A stretch of 49,765 nt of DNA from Spirochaetes bacterium GWB1_36_13 (GTDB lineage Bacteria; Spirochaetota; GWB1-36-13), in assembly GCA_001829155.1 (NCBI GenBank), contig MIAO01000144.1, forward strand, positions 1-49,765. The letters run 5' to 3'. A model generated the notes under the pieces. It had not been told where the DNA came from and did no database searches. It worked only from the letters and a program-made list of their open reading frames with translations. A program made the position numbers and the translations under genes. Positions 7,711-14,833 of this stretch are shown here, piece by piece; the first letter of the stretch is position 1, and the number at the start of each line of letters is the position of its first letter.

Positions 7711-7871
7711 GATAACGTTCCGTGTGTTGCCGAAGTTGCCAGCCTAACATATAACACACTTTTAAATTTATTCAACAAATCACCCCAAAACCAACACCTG
7801 AAATATCAATATTGCTGGCAATTTGGGAGAGGGCGGCTCGCCCGCCCGAACCGGCAACACACTGTTATACG
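7711..7871 (-). other. attC-like recombination site 2 (between cassettes 2 and 1)
   Basis: Arms CGTGTGTTGCCG (7722-7733) and CGGCAACACAC (from 7853) are followed inwards by AAGTTGCCAGC and GCTGGCAATTTGG (about 7814-7827). A GC-rich hairpin lies in the loop (GGGCGGCTCGCCCGCCC, about 7832-7848). The outer elements are AGATAAC at 7711-7717 and GTTATAC at 7865-7871. This is the most complete attC-like structure in the window and shares its arms with site 3. Confidence 0.72.
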
Positions 7872-7915
7872 AAGTTTTTAGCCTAAAAATAAAAAAACAT
7901 AATTAGGAATAATAA

Positions 7916-9079
7916 TTATTTTAATTTATATTCTAAAATATTTTGTTGTTTCCCGAACATAAAATCATTTAAATATTTGTAATAAAAAGAATATAATGGA
8001 GGCATATCATTAGTTTTCCATTCAACCTCAATATATGGTGTATCATCAGGAAGTATTCTAGGTAAATAATTTGAAATGTGAATAAACCCCTTGCCTTGAA
8101 AACCTTTATCAACTAAAGAAGCACCAAAAGGTATAAAGTGACTATATTCATAAATATTCAAGGTTATATTTGACTTCTGATTTAATGATTCATACCATTT
8201 TTTAATACTATCAATAGATAATGATTTTTCTTTTAAATTTAATTTTCCTACTTTAACCCCAAAAAATTCTTCTATTTGTTTTGATATTTCATCTTTGGCA
8301 TAATAAATATTTATTTTAATTTTTCTATGTTCATTAATATCAATTTGATTCAATATACTTGGTAAAGAAGGATGATAGATTCCAATAAATTCTAATTCTG
8401 CACTATGTTTTACTCGTTCAAGAAATTTTTCATCTAAATTCTTTTTTTTGGGGTAATCATTTGAATAAATATTAGTAAAATATTTTGTTAAAATCTTCGT
8501 ATTTTTACCATAATCTTTATTTTTATTACTTAAAATGATATTATAAACATTGTGTTCAAAACTATGTTTATCAATAACGGTATCTTCATCTATTAAAGTA
8601 AAAGACCAATCATCATTAATTTTAATTTTTCCACCTAAAGAGTCATTTTTTTTTCTTAAAAATTTATTATAGAAAGTTTTACTAACAATAATACCACCAT
8701 CATCAGCACCTGTAAGTATTCTTGCTGCATCATTTATTGTATTACCTATAATATTATTTTTTCGATTAATATCTTTAAGAACATTTACATCACCTACGTG
8801 AATTGCACACCTTATATCACAATCATTACTAATTGTCCAATCTATTATGCCAACAACTAATTCAAAAGATTTTAAATATGAAGAAGTCTTTATATTCTCA
8901 ATACCAGCAATAATCCCATCTCCCGTAGGAATTAAAATACAATCATTGTCAAGTATTTCATCATATAATAAATGATGAATCTCTTTCTGAAATCTTTTAA
9001 ATAAATCAATTTGTATTGGTTCATTATTTTTTGAATAACCAACTAAATCTAGATAAACAATTATATAAGATTTTGGCAT
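7916..9079 (-). CDS. Class III nucleotidyl cyclase with a C-terminal extension (Pycsar-like candidate)
   Basis: A protein of 387 residues from the ATG at 9079, which has GGAG seven bases upstream. A TTG 12 bases further upstream opens the same frame but would overlap the RBS; counted from it, the metal-binding Asp residues are D15 (YLDLVGYSK) and D58 (IPTGDG), and the transition-state pair is N120/R124 (IGNTINDAARI). All are intact, so the cyclase domain (about the first 175 residues) looks active. The C-terminal 190 residues have alternating strands and helices (KIKINIYYAKDEI, IYEYSHFIPFGASLVDKG) and match no domain I can name firmly; a sensor is possible. Short cyclases that open this way occur in Pycsar anti-phage systems making cCMP or cUMP, but the base specificity cannot be read here. 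It is co-transcribed downstream of a TIR-like gene. Confidence 0.78.
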   Translation of the reverse strand: MPKSYIIVYLDLVGYSKNNEPIQIDLFKRFQKEIHHLLYDEILDNDCILIPTGDGIIAGIENIKTSSYLKSFELVVGIIDWTISNDCDIRCAIHVGDVNVLKDINRKNNIIGNTINDAARILTGADDGGIIVSKTFYNKFLRKKNDSLGGKIKINDDWSFTLIDEDTVIDKHSFEHNVYNIILSNKNKDYGKNTKILTKYFTNIYSNDYPKKKNLDEKFLERVKHSAELEFIGIYHPSLPSILNQIDINEHRKIKINIYYAKDEISKQIEEFFGVKVGKLNLKEKSLSIDSIKKWYESLNQKSNITLNIYEYSHFIPFGASLVDKGFQGKGFIHISNYLPRILPDDTPYIEVEWKTNDMPPLYSFYYKYLNDFMFGKQQNILEYKLK

Positions 9080-9096
9080 GATTTTCTCCAAGATAA

Positions 9097-9660
9097 TTAA
9101 TGTGTTATATTACAATTCTTACATTTACTATTATACCTCATCATATCCTGTGGATTAACAATAAATTGGTTTCTTGACGATCTTGCTTTATAAGCATCAT
9201 CAATCCAATCTCCTAATTGTTGAGGCGAATTTGGATATATATAATATCTTGCATAACAATCATTTAATTCTTTATTCCAATTTGATTCAAATCGAGGGGG
9301 TAAATATGCGCTATTTCCTTGGTTAGGTAATATTATCCCAATTAAACCATTGGGTATATAATTTATACCTTGTCTTAATGAACTTTTAATCTCCCAATCA
9401 ACATATCTTCGACTATGTGTACAACTTCCAATTAAGACAATAGTAACAGTAGTATCTTGTAAATAATCATTTCTTATTTTATTCATAACATAATCAGTAT
9501 TACTGCTATCAATAAAATCATCATTATCATTAGCACCTAATACAAAAGGTGTAAAAACGTTTTCTTGATTTGCAAAATAATCAATAAAACTATCAACTTC
9601 AACATTATCTCCTTTATAAAAAGAAATGAATACCTTTCTTTTAATACCATTATATGACAT
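9097..9660 (-). CDS. TIR-like protein of the DUF1863/ThsB type
   Basis: A 187-residue protein opening KRKVFISFYKGDNVEVDSF, followed by DFIDSSNTDYVMNKIRNDYL, TVTIVLIGSCTHSRRYVDWE and GLIGIILP. This order of motifs is that of the DUF1863 (MTH538) TIR-like family, which includes the ThsB sensor of Thoeris. E90 in VDWEI is the candidate catalytic Glu. The C-terminal tail ends in a possible metal-binding CKNCNITH. GGAGG lies just upstream of the ATG. No ThsA (SIR2/SLOG effector) is adjacent; the partner is a nucleotidyl cyclase 17 bases downstream. Inference: either the TIR protein is an effector responding to the cyclase product, as TIR proteins do in Pycsar, or the pair is a new arrangement. No cyclic-nucleotide-binding domain is visible in it. 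Confidence 0.82.
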   Translation of the reverse strand: MSYNGIKRKVFISFYKGDNVEVDSFIDYFANQENVFTPFVLGANDNDDFIDSSNTDYVMNKIRNDYLQDTTVTIVLIGSCTHSRRYVDWEIKSSLRQGINYIPNGLIGIILPNQGNSAYLPPRFESNWNKELNDCYARYYIYPNSPQQLGDWIDDAYKARSSRNQFIVNPQDMMRYNSKCKNCNITH

Positions 9661-9699
9661 TTTATTCCTCCAATTTTATTTTACATGGCTAAAAATTTT

Positions 9700-9778
9700 G
9701 TATAACTCAATATATACGAACTTCGCATATTACTCTTAATTCAATGGAATATGCGAAGTTCGTATATCCCTGTTTAAT
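9700..9778 (-). other. Recombinase-adjacent att site (attI-like) with a perfect 20-bp palindrome
   Basis: ATATACGAACTTCGCATATT (9712-9731) and its exact reverse complement (9748-9767) are separated by 16 bases. Flanks are GTATAAC (9700-9706), a good RYYYAAC core, and GTTTAAT (9772-9778). The site begins about 30 bp beyond the recombinase stop codon and borders the first cassette, so it is the natural candidate for the primary integration site. Its plan is attC-like rather than that of a classical unfolded attI. Confidence 0.62.
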
Positions 9779-9808
9779 GGGTGTTTTTTAAGAACTTTTA
9801 TCTGTTTA

Positions 9809-10834
9809 TTATAAATCATCTATGGGGCTTCTTATATTTTTTAGTATTTTTGTGCTGACATGGGTATAAATCTCAGTTGTTTTGCTGGATTCATGACCCA
9901 ATAGTTCCTGTATTATTCTTAAATCAGTTCCGTTTTCCAGTAAATGCGTGGCAAAGCTATGTCTGAGGGAATGAATTCCTGCTTCTTTCTTTAAGCCGGA
10001 TTCTTTTATAGCATTTTCAAAAACTTTCTGTAATGAACGGGATGTAATTTTCTTTTCATTCCTCTGACCTTCAAAAAGCCAGAATTTAGGGTGATACGCA
10101 TGAAGGTATTCGTTTATATCTCTTGATACTTTATCAGACAAAAGAGTAGTTCTGTCCTTCTTCCCTTTTGCCCCTTTTATGATAAGGATTTTTCTCTCAA
10201 AATCTATATCCTGTATTCTTAAACTCACTGTTTCACTCACACGCAGACCCGCTGAATAAGTGATGGAAAGCATGAGTTTATGCTTGAGATTTTTAACGGA
10301 ATCAATCAGCCTTTTGACCTCTTCTTTACTCAGTACGACAGGTAGTTTTTTTTCTTTTTTAGCCCGTTTGATCTGATAAATAAAATTCTTGCCGAGAATA
10401 CTGCCATAATAAAACCTCAGAGCATTCATGGCACAGTTAAGAGTTGAAGCCGTTGCTTCTTTTTTATCGGCTAGGTAATCCAGATAATTTTTAATATCTG
10501 TTTGATTAATAAAATCGGGGGTTTTACCTGTAAAGGTCAATAGTTCTTTGTTATAAAATGTATATGATTTACTTGTTCTTAAACTATAGCCACGGATACG
10601 GGTTTCTTGAGCAATGGAATCTTTTAGTGGGACTAATTCGGATCCGAAAGAGACTTTAAAATGTTTTTCAAGGTAGTCTCTATTAGAGAGATTATCAGGA
10701 ATAATCCATATTTTTTTGTCAGAAACCCATTTTCTGCCGGATATTTTACGGATGAGTTCAATCAAAGAGGGATTGTATTCAATACTAACTTCAAGCATTC
10801 CGTTATTCTTTTTTATTTCCAATATTCTCTCCAC
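9809..10834 (-). CDS. Tyrosine recombinase of a reverse integron-like array (XerC/D-like)
   Basis: A 341-residue protein with the full catalytic set: R198 (SAGLRVSE), the beta-hairpin Lys in GAKGKKDR (about 222-228), H288 and R291 (HSLRHSFATHL), H314 (LLGHESS) and Y323 (TEIYTHVS). Residues 1-60 are an extra N-terminal domain ending in a KWVSDKKIWIIP segment; the core-binding domain spans about 75-155. Between the Lys hairpin and H288 it reads WLFEGQRNEKKITSRSLQKV, without the RHH-containing insert that defines IntI, so by sequence it is Xer-like. The start is a GTG at 10834; the overlapping ATG is out of frame. It points the same way as the cassettes, with its 3' end next to the att site, so its transcript may read into the array. 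A deletion remnant of a close copy lies at 291-442. Confidence 0.88.
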   Translation of the reverse strand: MERILEIKKNNGMLEVSIEYNPSLIELIRKISGRKWVSDKKIWIIPDNLSNRDYLEKHFKVSFGSELVPLKDSIAQETRIRGYSLRTSKSYTFYNKELLTFTGKTPDFINQTDIKNYLDYLADKKEATASTLNCAMNALRFYYGSILGKNFIYQIKRAKKEKKLPVVLSKEEVKRLIDSVKNLKHKLMLSITYSAGLRVSETVSLRIQDIDFERKILIIKGAKGKKDRTTLLSDKVSRDINEYLHAYHPKFWLFEGQRNEKKITSRSLQKVFENAIKESGLKKEAGIHSLRHSFATHLLENGTDLRIIQELLGHESSKTTEIYTHVSTKILKNIRSPIDDL

Positions 10835-10848
10835 ATTTCCAAATTAAA

Positions 10849-10877
10849 AATATAACCAAAATCGATAGAGCAATCAA
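10849..10877 (-). promoter_or_regulatory. Candidate sigma-70-type promoter of the recombinase gene
   Basis: On the minus strand TTGATT (10872-10877) and TATATT (10849-10854) are separated by exactly 17 bases. Transcription would begin about 8 bases before the GTG start, leaving a very short leader with GGA close to the start. This is a consensus match only. If real, the promoter would also feed the cassettes downstream. Confidence 0.42.
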
Positions 10878-10963
10878 AAAAATATTGAGTTCAGGTTTTT
10901 CTTGTTAGATTTTTCCCATAGGATCAAAGCTTAAGTCTTAAAGGACAAGACAGGATTTATTTA

Positions 10964-11636
10964 GTCGACCCTGAAAAACTCATTTTTCAAGTTCAAAAAG
11001 CTCAAAGATTTTTTGCCCACAAACCCCCATCCCCTTATCTCCCAGAGGAAGACAAGGGGAGTTTTAGGAATTACAGTATTGTTTTTCAATAATAATTTAT
11101 TTACATTACCTAACGGTAAAAAAGGAAATTAATTTCAAAATTCCTTCTATTCAGGTTTCTCATTTTATTTTCATTTTAGCATTCATCTGCCCCTCCGTTC
11201 GGCGTCCTGCCGAAAGTCGGGAAATCTTTTTTCTGTTTGGAATTCTCGTATGCAAATTCTCCTAATTTGCATTAAAACCATTTATTATCAAGAATTATTT
11301 TAAGACTTTTATCTCTTTAACCCTGCACGAGGCAGGGTTTCCTCCGTCCGACTTGATTTCACGGATGAAATCACGGAGGACTCCCCCTTGTCCTTAAAGA
11401 TTTAAGGATAAGGGGTTAGGGGTTTGGATTTGAAACCCGCTGGAATAGTCTTAAAATAAGCTGATTCGAGTCCAATCAGAATAAATCTTCAAGACAGTTC
11501 AAAAAAGAATGTGCTGAAAAAACCTCGATTTTTACCAGATTATTGACAAAAGAATAAAAAAACTTGCAAAATTTTTGACTCTTTTTTATAAATTTTTCTT
11601 TACTGTAAAAGATTTCTTGACTTTTTCAGGGTCGAC
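10964..11636. repeat. Non-coding segment bounded by a 15-bp perfect inverted repeat
   Basis: GTCGACCCTGAAAAA (10964-10978) recurs as its exact reverse complement at 11622-11636, with weaker matching on both sides. The right copy reaches the stop codon of the neighbouring acetyltransferase gene. A related motif, GACTCAACCCTGAAAGC, lies upstream of the recombinase remnant (about 491-507). I see no credible gene between 10835 and 11635; the stretch holds several hairpins and a second, longer inverted repeat. It may be a MITE-like element or the landing site of the integron. Confidence 0.55.
11018..11428. repeat. Nested imperfect inverted repeat with self-folding arms
   Basis: The left arm (about 11018-11063, containing CAAACCCCCATCCCCTTATC and GACAAGGGGAGT) pairs imperfectly with the right arm (about 11377-11428, containing ACTCCCCCTTGTCC and GATAAGGGGTTAGGGG). 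Each arm can also fold on itself, because CCCCTT pairs with AAGGGG. Between the arms lie further hairpins, CCCTGC-ACGA-GGCAGGG (about 11322-11339) and GATTTCA-CGGA-TGAAATC (about 11355-11372) framed by CCTCCGT/ACGGAGG. It looks like nested dispersed repeats rather than a regulatory RNA. Confidence 0.5.
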
Positions 11637-12184
11637 TATTTAAATAACTGGTTGAAAGTGTCTTTTGAAAACTGGTGGTTGATAATCTCGGTTTCTTCTG
11701 CCGGATCTTCCGGTTCCTGAGTGAAAAAATAATGAAAACTGATAAACTCTTCCTCTTTCTGAAATCCGAATTTCTGGTAGAGTTTTTGAGCGTTTGAATT
11801 CTCCAGTGCGGTGGAAAGGGTGAGGCCTTTTGCATTTTGATTCCGGGCAAATTCCTTCGCGCGGGTTAAGAGGGCAAAGGCGATTCCTTCTTTTCGAAAC
11901 GGTTCATCGACAAAAAGGTCGTTTAAAATCAGAAGCGGTTTCATCGATACGGAGGAAAAAGTGGGGTAGAGCTGGGTAAACCCGAAGACTATTTTAGGAT
12001 CATTAAAATCATGCGCAAAAAACAAATAAGACTCTTGATTTTGAAACCTCTCCATCAAAAAGGCTCCGGCTCCTGAGAGAAAACTTTTTTGCCCGTAAAA
12101 AATCCTGTATTGGTCAAAAAGCGGAGCAATCAGAGAAATATCTGTCAATTCAGCTTCTTTAATCTTAAATTGAAAATTTTTCAT
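11636..12184 (-). CDS. GNAT-family N-acetyltransferase
   Basis: A 182-residue protein with the acetyl-CoA motif around NDLFVDEPFRKEGIAFALL (R97-x2-G100-x-A102) and the later ENSNAQKLYQKFGFQKEEEF segment, both diagnostic of GNAT enzymes. The C-terminal 30 residues are an acidic extension. It follows uvrB by three bases, with AGGGG inside the end of uvrB as its RBS, so the two are an operon. The substrate is unknown; small-molecule acetylation is most likely. Its stop codon overlaps the inverted repeat bounding the non-coding segment next to the recombinase, which marks the edge of the ordinary chromosome. Confidence 0.85.
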   Translation of the reverse strand: MKNFQFKIKEAELTDISLIAPLFDQYRIFYGQKSFLSGAGAFLMERFQNQESYLFFAHDFNDPKIVFGFTQLYPTFSSVSMKPLLILNDLFVDEPFRKEGIAFALLTRAKEFARNQNAKGLTLSTALENSNAQKLYQKFGFQKEEEFISFHYFFTQEPEDPAEETEIINHQFSKDTFNQLFK

Positions 12185-12187
12185 CGT

Positions 12188-14173
12188 TTACCCCTGTTCT
12201 TTGATCCGTTTTATTTCATCTCTGATTTTGGCGGCGTCTTCAAAATTGAGGTCTTTGGCGGCTTCAAACATTTTTTCTTCCAGATTTTTCAAATAGGCTG
12301 CTTTTTCAGAAGGAAGTTTTAAGTTGAATTTTTTCCTGTATTCCATAATGGAGAAGTTTTTGTTTTCTTCCTGAGAAAGAGTGAGTTTTCGTTCCAGAAT
12401 ATTTTTGATTTCTTTTTGAATCGTTTCGGGGGTGATTCCATGCTGTTCATTGTAGGCAATCTGGGATTTTCTACGGTCTTCAGTGAGGGTGATGGCTTCT
12501 TTCATGGAGTCGGAAATCCGGTCGCAGTACATGATGACCCTGCCGTGGACATTTCTTGCAGCCCTTCCGATGATTTGCACCAGTGAAGTGGTGGATCTTA
12601 AAAACCCCACTTTGTCGGCATCCAGAATCGCTACCAGAGAAACTTCAGGAAGGTCGAGCCCTTCTCTTAAAAGGTTGATCCCCACTAAAACATCAAACTC
12701 TCCCTGACGAAGCCCCATGAGAAGCTCCACTCTTTCCACCGTTTCCACTTCCGAGTGAAGCCAGCGGACTTTTACCCCGTTTTCGGAAAGAAACCCTGAA
12801 AGCTCTTCCGCCATTTTTTTAGTCAGCGTGGTGACCAGTACTCTTTCATGATTTAAAACGGTTTTTCTGATCTCTTCCATCAAGTCATCAATCTGACCTT
12901 CGGATGGTTTAATGATAATTTCAGGGTCCAAAAGCCCGGTGGGGCGGATAATCTGGCGGACGATCTGGGTCGATTTCTCCATTTCAAACTTGGAAGGCGT
13001 GGCTGAAACAAAAATCATTTGGGGGATAACACTTAAAAATTCGTTAAAATTCAAGGGGCGGTTGTCTAAGGCTGAGGGGAGGCGGAATCCGTAATCCACT
13101 AAAGCCTGTTTTCTGGCGTGATCGCCGTTGTACATTCCGCCGATTTGAGGCACGGTGATATGCGATTCATCGATGAAACAGAGAAAATCATCGGGAAAAT
13201 AGTCGATCAGGGTGTAGGGGCGGTCTCCGGGGTTTCTGCCCGATAAATAACCCGAATAGTTTTCTATTCCCTTGCAGTAGCCCATTTCCTGTAAAATTTC
13301 CATATCATAAACAGTTCTGGAATGAATCCGGTGGGCTTCAAACTCTTTTCCAATGCTTTTTAAATACGCCACTCTCTCATTCATTTCCTGAAAAACCGCT
13401 TTGACTGTGTTTTCTATTTTTTCTCTCTTGGTCACAAAGTGTTTGGCAGGGTAGATCAGGGTGTGTTCTATATCTTCAAGTTTTTTGCCTGTCAGGGCAT
13501 CCAGTCTTTTTATCCCTTCTATCTCATCTCCGAAAAGCTCGATCCGGATCAGGTTTTTGGAATAGGAAAGATGAACATCGATATTATCTCCCCTCACACG
13601 GAATGAACCGGAGCCAAAATCAGTTTCCTTTCTTTCATATTGAATCTCAACCAGTTTTTTAATCAGTTCTTTCCGGTTGATTACCATTCCTTTTTTGATA
13701 TAAAGGGTCAGATCCCGGTAGTCATCGGGAGAGCCCAGTCCGAAGATGGAAGAAACTGTGGCGACTACAATAATATCTTTCCCGCCCAATAAAGCCGCAG
13801 TGGCGGAAAGACGGAGTCTTTCAATCTCTTCATTGATGGAGGCGTCTTTTTCTATATAAAGGTCTTTGGCCGCTACATAAGCTTCCGGCTGATAATAATC
13901 ATAATAACTCACAAAATATTCTACCGAGTTTTCAGGAAAAAACTCTTTAAACTCGCGGTAAAGCTGGGCGGCAAGCGTTTTATTGTGGGATAGAATGAGG
14001 GTGGGTTTCTGCACTTTTTCAATGACATTGGCCATGGTAAAAGTTTTTCCGCTTCCAGTGATCCCCAAAAGAGTCTGATAAGGATAGTTTTTATTGACCC
14101 CTTCGGTCAATTGATCAATGGCCTGTTCTTGATCCCCTTTGGGGTGGTAGGCGCGGTTGAGTTGAAAAAGCAT
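12188..14173 (-). CDS. uvrB: Excinuclease ABC subunit B
   Basis: A 661-residue protein of normal UvrB length. Visible features are the Walker A GITGSGKT (38-45), the beta-hairpin that inserts between DNA strands (YDYYQPEAYV, 91-100), the DESH Walker B (FIDESHITVPQ), helicase motifs through GLDLPEVSLVAILDADKVGF and QIIGRAARNVHGRV, and the C-terminal UVR domain (EEKMFEAAKDLNFEDAAKIRD) that contacts UvrC. In nucleotide excision repair it verifies the lesion handed over by UvrA and recruits UvrC. AGAGG lies six bases before the ATG. No LexA-type operator was recognised upstream. It leads a two-gene operon with a GNAT gene. Confidence 0.97.
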   Translation of the reverse strand: MLFQLNRAYHPKGDQEQAIDQLTEGVNKNYPYQTLLGITGSGKTFTMANVIEKVQKPTLILSHNKTLAAQLYREFKEFFPENSVEYFVSYYDYYQPEAYVAAKDLYIEKDASINEEIERLRLSATAALLGGKDIIVVATVSSIFGLGSPDDYRDLTLYIKKGMVINRKELIKKLVEIQYERKETDFGSGSFRVRGDNIDVHLSYSKNLIRIELFGDEIEGIKRLDALTGKKLEDIEHTLIYPAKHFVTKREKIENTVKAVFQEMNERVAYLKSIGKEFEAHRIHSRTVYDMEILQEMGYCKGIENYSGYLSGRNPGDRPYTLIDYFPDDFLCFIDESHITVPQIGGMYNGDHARKQALVDYGFRLPSALDNRPLNFNEFLSVIPQMIFVSATPSKFEMEKSTQIVRQIIRPTGLLDPEIIIKPSEGQIDDLMEEIRKTVLNHERVLVTTLTKKMAEELSGFLSENGVKVRWLHSEVETVERVELLMGLRQGEFDVLVGINLLREGLDLPEVSLVAILDADKVGFLRSTTSLVQIIGRAARNVHGRVIMYCDRISDSMKEAITLTEDRRKSQIAYNEQHGITPETIQKEIKNILERKLTLSQEENKNFSIMEYRKKFNLKLPSEKAAYLKNLEEKMFEAAKDLNFEDAAKIRDEIKRIKEQG

Positions 14174-14197
14174 GAATGCCTCTTTAATTTATTATTT

Positions 14198-14833
14198 TCA
14201 CTCACAAAATAAATCAGTTAAAAATTGTTTTATTTGGTCAAAGCAAGTGTGATTAAAATCCCAATATTTTTTTTGTGCAGCTTCGCCAAGACTTTTAACA
14301 ATAGGAGCGCGTGTCGCTAAATAGGCTTGTACTTTTGATTTTTGAATATTAAAAACTGATTTTTCATTTTCTGATAGAATAGATTCAAAACAGATATGAA
14401 AATGATCGATGCAAGATTTTACAGGATTATTTTCAATTGATTGTAAGCAAAGGGTTTCAAGCATTCCCTCATTCTGATTATCGGGCATAATAAATATTCC
14501 AACTGAGATATTATCATTTTTTATAATAGTATTAATTGATTTAGGGACAGGGAGTTTATGATCTTTTAAAATTTTAGATATACTGTCAAAAGCAGATTGA
14601 GCAGGGTTTTTTTCTGCATCTCTAATAAAACCTATATGAGTGATGTTTTTGAAATTTTCCATACTGTAAATAAGAGGAAAATCTGATTTAAATTTCTCCT
14701 TTCCACCAATATCAACAATTTGGATTTTTTCTAAATTTAAATATTTAAAAAAAGCTCCAAAAAAATTCTTTTCATCATTTCCTTCAACAGCCAGTATTTT
14801 TTTTTCTTTTAGGGAAAACTTTTCTCCCATCAT
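14198..14833 (-). CDS. TOPRIM/DUF3226-like protein paired with an AAA ATPase
   Basis: A 211-residue protein opening KKILAVEGNDEKNFFGAFF, a TOPRIM-type VEG-x-x-E segment, followed by IGFIRDAEKN (the acidic second motif) and IFIMPDNQNEGMLETLCL. This is the pattern of DUF3226/OLD-type TOPRIM proteins, which often act as nucleases. Its first ATG overlaps the stop of the upstream ATPase gene (ATGATG), and a second ATG three bases on is equally possible. The two proteins likely act together. The layout recalls split OLD and PARIS-type (ATPase plus TOPRIM) defence pairs, but assignment to a named system is inference. Confidence 0.68.
   Translation of the reverse strand: MMGEKFSLKEKKILAVEGNDEKNFFGAFFKYLNLEKIQIVDIGGKEKFKSDFPLIYSMENFKNITHIGFIRDAEKNPAQSAFDSISKILKDHKLPVPKSINTIIKNDNISVGIFIMPDNQNEGMLETLCLQSIENNPVKSCIDHFHICFESILSENEKSVFNIQKSKVQAYLATRAPIVKSLGEAAQKKYWDFNHTCFDQIKQFLTDLFCE

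Larger units (their letters stand above)
4411..7717 (-). mobile_element. Gene cassette 2 (BcgI-like R-M pair), attC-like site included
   Basis: This unit lies between the cores at 7711-7717 and about 4404-4410. Its inverted ends are 4548-4566 (GTTATCTGATGTGCCGTGC) and 7699-7717, whose reverse complement matches at 17 of 19 positions. At about 3.3 kb it is large for an integron cassette and carries two genes. After excision as a circle, the two ends would pair outside the attC core. Confidence 0.65.
7718..9706 (-). mobile_element. Gene cassette 1 (TIR-like protein + nucleotidyl cyclase), attC-like site included
   Basis: This is the recombinase-proximal cassette, about 2 kb, between the cores at 9700-9706 (GTATAAC) and 7711-7717. 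Its ends pair over 20 bases: 7865-7884 (GTTATACGAAGTTTTTAGCC) against 9687-9706. The two differences are G-to-A changes that would still pair as G-T wobbles in a folded single strand. It carries two co-directional genes 17 bases apart. Confidence 0.65.

Noticed and set aside
9809-10834. Classical IntI integrase
   Set aside because: The IntI-specific insert is not found; called a Xer-like recombinase with an integron-like array instead.
11018-11428. CRISPR array or regulatory RNA
   Set aside because: The repeats are nested inverted repeats and hairpins of different sequence, not regularly spaced direct repeats.
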